6,965 nucleotides of DNA from Gammaproteobacteria bacterium (lineage in GTDB: Bacteria > Pseudomonadota > Gammaproteobacteria > Pseudomonadales > Azotimanducaceae): contig JABIVN010000611.1 in NCBI GenBank assembly GCA_018667205.1, positions 1 to 6,965 of the forward strand. Direction: 5' to 3'. This document shows, one piece after another, positions 1-5,865 of this stretch. The translations under genes and the position numbers were made by a program. Every line of letters begins with the position of its first letter. Position 1 is the first letter of the stretch. Under the pieces are notes generated by a model, which ran no database searches, was not told the DNA's origin, and worked only from the letters and a program-made list of their open reading frames with translations.

Positions 1-966
1 GTGCTCTTTGAAGAGATGAACGAACTTGGGGCCCGTCCACCTCTGATCAATATGGGTACACGAATGTTCGGCCCGACATTGCTGGAGTTCGGTACCCAGG
101 AGCAGAAGCAGCGGCATCTGACAGTGATTGCGAAAGGTGGTGCTGCCTGGTGCCAGGGCTACAGCGAACCAGGCGCCGGGTCCGACCTTGCAAGCCTTCG
201 ATGCCGTGCCGAGGATAAGGGAGACTACTTTCTGATCAATGGCCAAAAGATATGGACTTCCGGCGCCCAATACGCGGATTGGATGTTTTGCCTGGTACGA
301 ACGGATTTTGAAGCGTCCAAGCACAGCGGCATCAGCTTTGTGTTGGTGCCGATGGACCAGGAAGGTGTCACGGTAAAGCCTATCTCACTGATATCGGGCA
401 ACTCACCCTTTTGTGAAACGTTTCTTGACGATGCGATCGCAGAAAAACGAGACCTCATAGGCACGTTAAATGAAGGCTGGACGATTGGTAAACGCCTACT
501 GCAGCACGAGCGTTCAGGACAGGGCGGCTTGTCGCCGACCGCAGCGAGGCCAAGACCAGTGGGTGTCACTATCGACCTGGAAGTCGATGATGTCCTAAAA
601 GACTATGTAAATGACCCCGCGATCGGTCCGGCGCTGCGTCACGAAGTGATTGATTGGAAGATGAGAAGTGCCGCCTTCAGGTTAACCCAGAAACGTGCGG
701 GCGAGCAGGCAAGGGATGGCAAGACACTGGCTGATACGACATCAGTGTTCAAGCTCTACGGATCGACGCTTGCGCAGGATCGCCAGGAAATCATTGTCCG
801 ACTGATGGGCACGCAGGGTTTAGGCTGGGAGGGGGATTCATTTTCGGCCGATGAAATTGGCGCAGCGCGGTCCTGGCTTTCCAGTAAGGCAGTAACAATT
901 TACGGCGGCACCAATGAAGTTCAGGCAAACATCATTGCAAAGCGCGTTCTTGGATTACCCGACTAA
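1..966 (+). CDS. Acyl-CoA dehydrogenase family protein, 3' part (5' end outside window)
   Basis: Flavoenzyme predicted to oxidise an acyl-CoA thioester to the 2,3-enoyl-CoA, as in beta-oxidation of fatty acids or steroid and terpenoid side chains. The 321 codons seen here cover most of the fold. Residue numbers below count from base 1. The flavin/substrate signature GYSEPGAGSDLAS lies at 53-65, the middle beta-domain motif INGQKIWTSGAQYADW at 79-94, and the C-terminal motif YGGTNEVQANIIAKRVLG at 301-318. Family members are usually near 390-400 residues, so about 75 N-terminal residues should lie left of the window; the GTG at base 1 is probably an internal Val codon. The medium-chain-type catalytic Glu before GT is Gly (G302), but Glu170 in LLQHERSG aligns with the helix-G base of isovaleryl-CoA dehydrogenase, so activity is plausible. 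The TAA stop is at 964-966, and 203 bases separate it from the SDR gene. Substrate is not determinable from sequence. Confidence 0.95.
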   Translation: MLFEEMNELGARPPLINMGTRMFGPTLLEFGTQEQKQRHLTVIAKGGAAWCQGYSEPGAGSDLASLRCRAEDKGDYFLINGQKIWTSGAQYADWMFCLVRTDFEASKHSGISFVLVPMDQEGVTVKPISLISGNSPFCETFLDDAIAEKRDLIGTLNEGWTIGKRLLQHERSGQGGLSPTAARPRPVGVTIDLEVDDVLKDYVNDPAIGPALRHEVIDWKMRSAAFRLTQKRAGEQARDGKTLADTTSVFKLYGSTLAQDRQEIIVRLMGTQGLGWEGDSFSADEIGAARSWLSSKAVTIYGGTNEVQANIIAKRVLGLPD

Positions 967-1051
967 TCTAAAGGGAAGCCTGAGGGAGTTCGTCGGCAAA
1001 CTTGTATAAAATCCGAGCCGGGATGAGCGCCTTTGATCAGACTTGGGCTCA

Positions 1052-1068
1052 ATCCTTGAGCTAAGGAT
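1052..1068. promoter_or_regulatory. Perfect 6-bp inverted repeat, possible operator or small hairpin
   Basis: ATCCTT, five bases (GAGCT), then AAGGAT form a perfect inverted repeat, about 100 bases upstream of the chosen SDR start. It could be a repressor operator (TetR- or GntR-type sites have this form) or a small hairpin in the leader. No clear -35/-10 pair was found around it, so the role is inferred from position only. Confidence 0.25.
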
Positions 1069-1169
1069 CAATGGCTAATAAACAGGTTAAACGCTGCTCG
1101 CATGGGGTTATCGACGAATGCGCGTTGATGCGCAATCGTATTATAAACGCGAAAGTCAGGGAGAATTCA

Positions 1170-1931
1170 ATGGGCCGAGTAGAGGGAAAAGTAGTGATTG
1201 TCTCTGGTGGGGCTACCGGGCTCGGCGAGTCTCATGTGCGTACACTGGTCGGCGAGGGGGCTCGAGTGGTCCTTACCGACGTGAAAGAGGAACAGGGCCG
1301 GGCTGTTGCGGCTGATTTGGGTGATGCCGTGCATTTCGTCACGCACGATGTGACCGAAGAGGACGGCTGGAGGAACGTTCTTCGAGAAACACTGGCGACG
1401 TTCGGCGGGCTTGACGGGCTGGTGAACAATGCGGGCGTGGTCGTGGCCGGCACCATCGAGGAACTCAGTCTGGAGGACTGGCGGCGGATCCAGTCGGTTA
1501 ATGTCGATGGAACTTTTCTTGGCTGTAAAATCGCCGTCGAGGGCATGAAAGCCAATGGCCGAAAGCGCGGTGGCTCGATTATCAATATTTCATCGGCCTC
1601 GGGCCTTTACGCTAAGTCAACCCTGGCGGCCTATAATACCAGCAAAGCGGCGGTCACTATGCTTACCAAATCGGTAGCGCTGCATACCGGGCAATACGGT
1701 ATCCGCTGTAATTCCGTCCACCCGGGTACGGTGATGACTCCGATGGTGCAGGCCTTCATTGATCAATCGCCTGATCCCGAGGGAGGGCTTGAAGGTATGC
1801 GGTTGGAGCATCCGATGGGTACTGTAGGCGAACCATCAGACGTCTCTGGCATTGTGCTCTATTTGGCGTCGGACGAGTCAAAGTTCGCCACCGGTGGCGA
1901 GTATCGGATTGACGGAGGTTTAGCACTCTAG
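1170..1931 (+). CDS. Short-chain dehydrogenase/reductase (classical SDR, likely NAD-dependent)
   Basis: A 253-residue oxidoreductase of the classical SDR family, expected to interconvert an alcohol and a ketone in the cytoplasm. Visible motifs are the Rossmann glycine loop GGATGLG (13-19), Asp37 at the end of beta-2, which favours NAD(H) over NADP(H), DV at 60-61, NNAG (86-89), and the catalytic tetrad Asn111, Ser142, Tyr155 and Lys159 (YNTSK). HPGTVMTPM (184-192) follows, and the C-terminus ends YRIDGGLAL. Overall it resembles the cyclopentanol/hydroxysteroid (3-alpha/20-beta) dehydrogenase type. The frame is open to an ATG at 1071, but that adds 33 residues with no family counterpart. The ATG at 1170 has a good AGGGAG ribosome site (1158-1163, six bases away) and starts at the usual SDR N-terminus. 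With the upstream acyl-CoA dehydrogenase it may serve a beta-oxidation-like or steroid/alicyclic pathway; that link is inference. Confidence 0.95.
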   Translation: MGRVEGKVVIVSGGATGLGESHVRTLVGEGARVVLTDVKEEQGRAVAADLGDAVHFVTHDVTEEDGWRNVLRETLATFGGLDGLVNNAGVVVAGTIEELSLEDWRRIQSVNVDGTFLGCKIAVEGMKANGRKRGGSIINISSASGLYAKSTLAAYNTSKAAVTMLTKSVALHTGQYGIRCNSVHPGTVMTPMVQAFIDQSPDPEGGLEGMRLEHPMGTVGEPSDVSGIVLYLASDESKFATGGEYRIDGGLAL

Positions 1932-2428
1932 GTCACCATATCCTACAGGCTTGATTAGTGCCAAGACGCCCATTTGAAGGCTGGTTTATGGCCCTTTTCA
2001 TCAACCTCGCTTCGCATCGTACAGTTATCACCGTCACGAACCTGAAGAGATCGACTGAATAGAACGGTAAGGGCTTCGTTATTAAGCGGGTATTTTCATT
2101 GATCGTCCCCGAATCAATCGAAGCGCAGGTGTTTCGTGGGCCTCTGCATGTTCACCGACCAGCATTCGATCAGCATTATGACCAATTTCCCCGGTTTCCA
2201 TCGAAACGGCGTTTGAAACTGCGCGCAATCAAAAAAATAAAAAACGTCAGAGTGCCGTAGGCGATGTTTATATCTGTTTTACCGTTTAAGACTAGGATGA
2301 CTTCTACGCTCACTGGACTGCCGAGGCGATCGACTTGCATACCCTGTGCGAAGATGATTATCCCGGGTAAGCTAACGAGTTAAAACGATTGGCTTCTTAT
2401 CAAGCAATTAAATAGACACAGGTGACAC
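1932..2428. other. 497-base stretch without a convincing gene
   Basis: No recognisable gene, tRNA or mobile element was found between the SDR stop and the MAPEG start. Short open frames exist but none has family support. On the plus strand there is a 34-codon frame from a GTG at 1958. On the minus strand there is a 54-codon frame (2340-2176) with a phenylalanine-rich hydrophobic stretch, and an overlapping 39-codon frame (2201-2082) in another phase. The T-rich run on the minus strand (opposite 2231-2244) explains much of the hydrophobic stretch, so chance cannot be excluded. The promoter of the MAPEG gene should lie near the right end, but no good -35/-10 pair stands out. Confidence 0.6.
1977..1998 (+). 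terminator. Weak intrinsic terminator candidate after the SDR gene
   Basis: AAGGC, a nine-base loop, then GCC-C-TT form a short stem with one bulged C, ending in a run of four T. It lies 45 bases past the SDR stop on the same strand. The stem is short and the T-run brief, so the call is tentative. Confidence 0.3.
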
Positions 2429-2842
2429 ATGGAAAATTTAAGCGGCTCGTTAAACACCCTTGAACTTCAAATGATTGGGGCTGCTGTGGTCCTTGGTATT
2501 CTGCAGTTACTGCTGGGATCTGTCGCGGCACGTACGCAACAAGGTTATGACTGGGGAATGGGATCCAGGGATGAACCAAGTCCTATTTCAGGAGTTCCGG
2601 CTAGATTGCAACGAGCGTTCTACAACTATATGGAAACGTTTCCGATGTTCGTTGCGGCAATGTTGGCAGCGGTGCTGCTGGGTAAGACTGGCACGCTGAC
2701 TGAGGTTGGAGGCTTTGTCTATCTGGGTGGCAGGATTGTGTTTATTCCGCTTTACGCGGCCGGCGTTAAGCGTTTTCGAACGATTGCCTGGGTTGTTGCC
2801 TTGGGCGGTTTGTGCGCAGTCAGCGCAGCAATATTGAGTTAG
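2429..2842 (+). CDS. MAPEG-family integral membrane protein
   Basis: A 137-residue protein of the MAPEG superfamily (membrane-associated proteins in eicosanoid and glutathione metabolism), whose bacterial members are mostly uncharacterised; some have glutathione transferase or peroxidase activity. The family signature is RLQRAFYNYMETFPMFVAAM at 59-78, matching the R-x2-RA-x2-N-x2-E pattern at the loop before helix 2. Four membrane segments are apparent, about 14-33, 68-88, 92-112 and 116-136, with a polar loop between helices 1 and 2. Length fits the family (about 130-150). The start is supported by AGGTGA (2420-2425) just before the ATG. It appears monocistronic: about 500 bases separate it from the SDR upstream, and the next gene is convergent. 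The substrate is unknown; detoxification is only a family-level guess. Confidence 0.85.
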   Translation: MENLSGSLNTLELQMIGAAVVLGILQLLLGSVAARTQQGYDWGMGSRDEPSPISGVPARLQRAFYNYMETFPMFVAAMLAAVLLGKTGTLTEVGGFVYLGGRIVFIPLYAAGVKRFRTIAWVVALGGLCAVSAAILS

Positions 2843-2914
2843 ACCCGTTCGAAAAGGCCAACCTGTATTGGCGACTGAAAGCGTTGTTTTCGACAGTGAA
2901 TAATATAGGAGTGG

Positions 2915-2940
2915 CTAAAAAAGAGCGCTAAAAAAGAGCG
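2915..2940. repeat. Two perfect tandem copies of a 13-bp unit
   Basis: The unit CTAAAAAAGAGCG occurs at 2915-2927 and 2928-2940. A third, degenerate 12-base copy, CTGAAAAGTGCG, follows at 2941-2952. The array overlaps the minus-strand terminator, so the duplication has copied the half-stem and T-tract. Confidence 0.9.
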
Positions 2941-2956
2941 CTGAAAAGTGCGCTTT
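2917..2956 (-). terminator. Rho-independent terminator with duplicated T-tract
   Basis: Read on the minus strand: AGCGC (2954-2950), an eight-base loop, GCGCT (2941-2937), then C and six T (2935-2930). Three A bases before the stem can pair with the first T bases. A second GCGCT-C-T6 half (opposite 2917-2928) follows because of the 13-bp duplication, so the same left arm could pair with either copy. It lies just past the unknown minus-strand ORF, and only four bases beyond the stop (2962-2960) that ORF would have without the 22-bp repeats, which supports real transcription of that ORF. Confidence 0.6.
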
Positions 2957-2984
2957 AGGCTAGTCAGCGGAAAGTTTTTCGGTA

Positions 2985-3050
2985 CGTCTTTTTGCAATCA
3001 ATGTATTGTATTTTTGCAATCAATGTATCGTCTTTTTGCAATCAATGTAT
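2985..3050. repeat. Three tandem copies of a 22-bp unit
   Basis: Units are at 2985-3006, 3007-3028 and 3029-3050. The shared core on the plus strand is TTTTTGCAATCAATGTAT. The first and third copies are identical; the second differs at unit positions 1 (C to T) and 4 (C to A). The period is two helical turns but not a multiple of three, so each copy is read in a different phase by the overlapping minus-strand ORF. The array sits at the 3' end of a gene in a convergent region, which argues against a promoter operator or replication iterons and favours slippage or local duplication. Confidence 0.95.
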
Positions 3051-3378
3051 CGACAATTTCGGCGAAGGAGGCTCTATAAATAAGTCGATGTCGCGCCCAG
3101 TATTCGGTCATATGGAAAGCGCTCAACTCCGAGTCCATACCCCTTAATACGCCTTGCCAATGGCCCTCCGAAATGAATCCGCTAGCGTACTGGAAGTGAT
3201 TTGACTCATAAAAGTCATAGAGTTGGCTCACGCTAATCGCGGTCACCGAAAAAGTCAGGAATGGCGAGCCGTTGGACCCGTTCGACATCGTCATAATGGA
3301 CACTAAAGCGTTGTTTTGCAGCAAGTTGCCTATCACCGCGACCAGTGCATCTAAGCGAGCTTGATATTGGCTAGCCAT
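2998..3378 (-). CDS. Hypothetical protein, 126 residues, C-terminus altered by a 22-bp repeat
   Basis: I do not recognise the family. The protein has a mixed composition with well-spread aromatic residues (for example YDFYESNHFQYASGF near 54-68 and HMTEYWARHRLIYRASF near 89-105), no signal peptide and no clear membrane segment, so it is probably soluble. ATG at 3378 is the first start in the frame after an upstream stop; there is no good ribosome site near it, which lowers confidence. The last 18 residues (from Asp109) come from the tandem repeat, read in two phases, and the TGA stop lies inside the repeat. With a single repeat copy the protein would instead end RRTEKLSAD and stop at 2962-2960, directly before the terminator. 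It follows htpX on the same strand after 137 bases. Its amino-acid texture and the terminator suggest a real gene; function is unknown. Confidence 0.5.
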   Translation of the reverse strand: MASQYQARLDALVAVIGNLLQNNALVSIMTMSNGSNGSPFLTFSVTAISVSQLYDFYESNHFQYASGFISEGHWQGVLRGMDSELSAFHMTEYWARHRLIYRASFAEIVDTLIAKRRYIDCKNTIH

Positions 3379-3486
3379 AACGATGTATTGTGATAGCGAT
3401 GCCTTGGAATAGCTTAAGTTGAAGCCCTACGAAGATTAACGACCCGATAACACCGGCCATGCCCAGCATTTGTAATCAGTCACTAA

Positions 3487-3514
3487 CCCTCTCCGTCCCC
3501 TTGACAGGAGGAGG
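3487..3514 (-). other. Strong GC-rich stem-loop just downstream of htpX
   Basis: On the minus strand, CCTCCTCCTGTC, a five-base loop AAGGG, then GACGGAGAGGG form a stem with one bulged T, one mismatch and one G-T pair. It starts one base past the htpX stop (3518-3516). No T-run follows in either direction, so it is not a classical intrinsic terminator. It could protect the 3' end of the htpX message or act as an attenuating structure before the unknown ORF. Confidence 0.4.
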
Positions 3515-3515
3515 T

Positions 3516-4397
3516 CTAAGCGGATCGTTCCAAGGCGGCGATTCGTTCCTCCAGCGGGGGGTGGGACATCATCAGCGCCCGAAAGCCGGTAGGCCTGCCG
3601 CCATTGATGCCAAATGCTGCGAACTCTCCTGGCAGGTCTTCTGTTTGATCTCCCTGTAGCTTCTTCAGGGCTGCGATCATTTTATGCCTCCCAGCAAGGT
3701 CAGCCCCACCTTCATCGGCTCGGAATTCTCGACGTCGGCTGAACCACATAACGATCATACTGGCGAAAAAAGACAGTACAATCTGCGCAAGGATAGAACT
3801 GATGAAATAGCCAATCCCGAATCCGCGCTCATTCTTTAGAATGACTCGGTCCACGAAAAAGCCGATGATGCGCGACAGGAAAATGACAAAAGTATTCACG
3901 ACCCCCTGTATTAGGCCCATCGTAATCATGTCTCCATTAGCAATGTGACTGACTTCGTGGGCAAGAACGGCTTCTGCCTCATCGGTGGTCATGGCCTGCA
4001 GCAAGCCCGTGCTGACGGCGACCAATGCGTTGTTTCGACTCATGCCAGTGGCAAAGGCGTTGACTGTCTCTGACTGGAAAATACCGACCTCAGGCGTCCC
4101 AATGCCGGCATTCTTAGCCTGTTTTGCAACAGTATCAACAAGCCAGCGTTCCTGTGGATGAGTTGGGTTCTCAATGATCTTCACGCCCATTGATCGCTTG
4201 GCCATCCATTTGGAGATCGCCAGTGAAATAAACGATCCGCCGAATCCTATGACAGCTGACATAACCAGCAAAGCGTATAGGTTCAGGTCAACGCCATTAG
4301 CGGCCAGTAGACCTTCGATGCCTAGGATCTGAAAAGTAATGCTGATCAACGCTATAACGGCGATGTTGGTCGCAATAAACAAAAATATTCTGGTCAT
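3516..4397 (-). CDS. htpX: HtpX, membrane zinc metalloprotease (M48 family)
   Basis: Inner-membrane endoprotease that degrades misfolded or damaged membrane proteins with the active site facing the cytoplasm, functionally overlapping FtsH in E. coli. The 293 residues match the E. coli length exactly. Zinc motif HEVSH is at 147-151, with the third ligand Glu224 in REFRAD. Conserved blocks GFGGSFISL (51-59), NAFATG (113-118), VAVSTGLLQ (126-134) and MSHPPLEERIAAL (277-289) are present. Hydrophobic segments lie near 4-24, 38-58, 157-182 and 197-217. The frame is open to an ATG at 4496, but the chosen ATG at 4397 gives the family N-terminus MTRIFLF and sits about 30 bases after a sigma-32-like promoter; the longer start would place that promoter inside the gene. 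The ribosome site is weak (GAGAACGG). All catalytic residues are intact. Confidence 0.98.
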   Translation of the reverse strand: MTRIFLFIATNIAVIALISITFQILGIEGLLAANGVDLNLYALLVMSAVIGFGGSFISLAISKWMAKRSMGVKIIENPTHPQERWLVDTVAKQAKNAGIGTPEVGIFQSETVNAFATGMSRNNALVAVSTGLLQAMTTDEAEAVLAHEVSHIANGDMITMGLIQGVVNTFVIFLSRIIGFFVDRVILKNERGFGIGYFISSILAQIVLSFFASMIVMWFSRRREFRADEGGADLAGRHKMIAALKKLQGDQTEDLPGEFAAFGINGGRPTGFRALMMSHPPLEERIAALERSA

Positions 4398-4432
4398 GGT
4401 CCGTTCTCGTATGTCCCTGATGTTAGAGGTAG

Positions 4433-4461
4433 ATATTGTGGCATGCGCTCGTGATTTCAAC
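4433..4461 (-). promoter_or_regulatory. Heat-shock (sigma-32-like) promoter candidate for htpX
   Basis: On the minus strand, GTTGAAA (4461-4455) is followed by 13 bases and CCACAATAT (4441-4433). The sigma-32 consensus is CTTGAAA, 13-17 bases, CCCCATnT, so the -35 has one mismatch and the -10 is a partial match with correct spacing. Transcription would start near 4426, about 30 bases before the htpX ATG. htpX is a known heat-shock gene in E. coli, which makes this site credible. A sigma-70 reading (TTGAAA with AATATC) is weaker in the -10. Confidence 0.5.
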
Positions 4462-4483
4462 GCTATGAACAGGCCGGAAGGTG

Positions 4484-4541
4484 AAAAAAATATCAATGAC
4501 TAGGGTTAACTGCTGCGGGTCGTGAGGTAAAGTTAACGCCC
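4484..4541 (-). terminator. Possible terminator after the ClpP-LOG unit
   Basis: Two copies of GTTAAC (4537-4532 and 4510-4505 read on the minus strand) with flanking GG/CC can pair around a loop of about 21 bases. Twelve bases further on comes a run of seven T (4490-4484). The loop is long and the gap to the T-run is larger than usual, so this may instead be a regulatory palindrome in the htpX upstream region. It lies between the LOG stop and the htpX promoter candidate, where a terminator would be expected. Confidence 0.25.
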
Positions 4542-4584
4542 GCCAACATGTCCTCGGCGCCAATTTGAGCGAACGTCATTGCCG

Positions 4585-5151
4585 CTAGCCAAGTTTATCA
4601 ACTGAGGGCGAGGTGAAGGATTCAATTTTGTGGATAAGTTCAGCTGGACTGTCTGATACCAGCAACATTTTTTGGTGAGCCGCTTTGATAAAGCCCTTCG
4701 TTGCCGAGTCTTCAAGAAATTCGATTAATTTATCATAGTAGCCATTGACGTTAAGCACGGCGATGGGTTTTTGGTGAAAACCCAGCTGCGCCCATGTCCA
4801 GATTTCAAATAGCTCCTCAAATGTCCCCAGCCCGCCTGGCAGAGAAATAAAGGCATCGCTGAGGTCAGCCATTCGGGCCTTTCGCTCATGCATGGACACG
4901 GTAACGATAAGTTCGGATAATCCGGGGTGGGCAATTTGCTTGTCAGCGAGCGACTTTGGCATGACACCCGTTACGATCCCAGCAAATGCCAGAACCGAAT
5001 CAGCGACAGTGCCCATCAGGCCAATATTAGCCCCGCCATAAACGAGCCCATATCCATGTGCAGCAATGGTGCTGCCCAGATCCTTGGCAGCAGCGACGAA
5101 CGATGGGTCGTTGCCGCTGCTTGAACCGCAGTAGACGCAGATATTAGGCAT
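4585..5151 (-). CDS. LOG-family nucleotide 5'-monophosphate phosphoribohydrolase
   Basis: A 188-residue protein of the LOG (Lonely Guy, TIGR00730-type) family. Members release the base from nucleoside 5'-monophosphates, including N6-modified adenosine monophosphates (cytokinin activation in plants and some bacteria) and ordinary AMP or other nucleotides in many bacteria. The Rossmann-like fold shows CVYCGSSSG (5-13), YGGANIGLMG (38-47), the MHERKA block (87-92) that carries the conserved Arg90, and the signature PGGLGTFEELFEIWTWAQLG (105-124) with the conserved acidic pair Glu112-Glu113. Length is typical of the short class. ATG at 5151 gives the family start MPNICVYCG but has no clear ribosome site; the frame is open back to the ClpP stop, 39 bases upstream. 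Close spacing suggests cotranscription with the ClpP paralogue and possibly translation by ribosomes leaving it. The natural substrate cannot be read from sequence. Confidence 0.95.
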   Translation of the reverse strand: MPNICVYCGSSSGNDPSFVAAAKDLGSTIAAHGYGLVYGGANIGLMGTVADSVLAFAGIVTGVMPKSLADKQIAHPGLSELIVTVSMHERKARMADLSDAFISLPGGLGTFEELFEIWTWAQLGFHQKPIAVLNVNGYYDKLIEFLEDSATKGFIKAAHQKMLLVSDSPAELIHKIESFTSPSVDKLG

Positions 5152-5190
5152 TAGGTGAGTGGCAGAGTAACCAACAATCCCGGCACCGAG

Positions 5191-5769
5191 TTACTCGATT
5201 TCTGTTATCGACTTGATGACCTTGTGGACGATGCCGTATTCGATAGCTTCCTCAACAGACATCCAGTAGTCCCGGTCAGTATCTTTTTCGACCTGTTCAA
5301 GCGCCCGACCCGTCTCATCAGATATGATTTTATTGATCCGTTCCTTGGTTTTTAGAATTTCCTCCATCTGGATGGCGATGTCAGTCGCGTCACCTCGTGA
5401 TCCGCCGCTTGGCTGGTGAACCAGGTATCGCGTGTTGGGCAGCGAGAATCGGTTTTCTTTCTTTGCAGCAAGGTAGATGTTGGTGGCAGCGCTAGCGACC
5501 CATCCTGTTCCTACGACCCGAACTTCAGGCTTGATGAACTTAATCATGTCATAGATAACGTCACCGGATTCAACGTGTCCGCCCGGAGACGAAATGTAGA
5601 TCGTGATTGGGTCGTTACTTTCAGCAGACAGCGCAAGCAACTGTTCCGCTACAGAGCGAGCAATACGTTCGTTAATGTTGCCAAAGATAGAAATGGATCG
5701 GGATTTGAATAATTTCTCGTCCATGAAATTTACGGATGGCAGTTTCGCATCCTGTTGCTCTTCGTTCAT
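5191..5769 (-). CDS. clpP: ClpP-type ATP-dependent protease proteolytic subunit (divergent paralogue)
   Basis: A 192-residue serine peptidase of family S14, expected to form a barrel of two heptamer rings fed by a Clp ATPase. The triad is complete: Ser93 (VASAAT), His118 (YLVHQPSGG) and Asp167 (DTDRDYWMS). SSPGGHVESGDVIYDMIKF (60-78) aligns with the SPGG oxyanion region. It differs from housekeeping ClpP. The N-terminal axial-loop segment lacks the usual GERSFDIYSRLL motif and instead runs through NFMDEKLFKSRS (14-25). The nucleophile context GWVASAATNIYLA replaces GQAASMGAFLL. There is no clpX, clpA or lon nearby, unlike the canonical clpP-clpX-lon arrangement, so this is probably a second ClpP, as seen in Pseudomonas. 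The ATG at 5769 has GAGGAA (5780-5775), five bases away. The LOG gene follows after 39 bases. Confidence 0.93.
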   Translation of the reverse strand: MNEEQQDAKLPSVNFMDEKLFKSRSISIFGNINERIARSVAEQLLALSAESNDPITIYISSPGGHVESGDVIYDMIKFIKPEVRVVGTGWVASAATNIYLAAKKENRFSLPNTRYLVHQPSGGSRGDATDIAIQMEEILKTKERINKIISDETGRALEQVEKDTDRDYWMSVEEAIEYGIVHKVIKSITEIE

Positions 5770-5811
5770 CTGTGTTCCTCAATATTCTGTCGTTTTCCCG
5801 CCGGAGCGACT

Positions 5812-5825
5812 CGCCTCGGCAGGCG
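5812..5825. other. Small GC-rich hairpin in the leader of the ClpP gene
   Basis: CGCCT, loop CGGC, AGGCG: a perfect five-base-pair stem with a four-base loop, 43 bases before the ClpP ATG. It could be a leader structure affecting mRNA stability. There is no T-run, so it is not a terminator. Confidence 0.3.
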
Positions 5826-5865
5826 CGCAGGATAGCATAAATCCAACGGCGTGAGTGCTGAAATT

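Noticed and set aside
904..906. Missing catalytic Glu in the acyl-CoA dehydrogenase (Gly302), suggesting a dead enzyme
   Set aside because: The isovaleryl/long-chain type places the base in helix G, and Glu170 in HERSG fits that position.
1071..1169. 33-residue N-terminal extension of the SDR
   Set aside because: The family N-terminus begins at the ATG at 1170, which has a much better ribosome site; the extension has no domain character.
2225..2266. Minus-strand intrinsic terminator before the T-rich run
   Set aside because: The only stem available has a mismatch and a nested loop, and no supported gene lies upstream of it on that strand.
2985..3050. 22-bp direct repeats as replication iterons or a CRISPR array
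   Set aside because: No rep gene, DnaA box or AT-rich unwinding region is nearby, and there are no unique spacers between the units; they are directly head to tail and overlap the end of an ORF.
2878..3317. 13-base direct repeat AAAGCGTTGTTTT at 2878-2890 and 3305-3317 as element ends or attachment sites
   Set aside because: One such exact match is near the chance expectation for a window of this size, there is no integrase or transposase, and the second copy lies inside an ORF.
3501..3506. Perfect TTGACA as a plus-strand -35 box
   Set aside because: No -10 sequence lies at suitable spacing, and the site falls at the htpX 3' end with no plus-strand gene downstream.
3459..3659. Plus-strand open frame over the htpX 3' end
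   Set aside because: It overlaps well-supported htpX coding sequence and has no family features; it is a shadow frame.
5416..5712. Plus-strand open frames across the ClpP gene
   Set aside because: They are antisense to a conserved protease with intact motifs and show no domain of their own.
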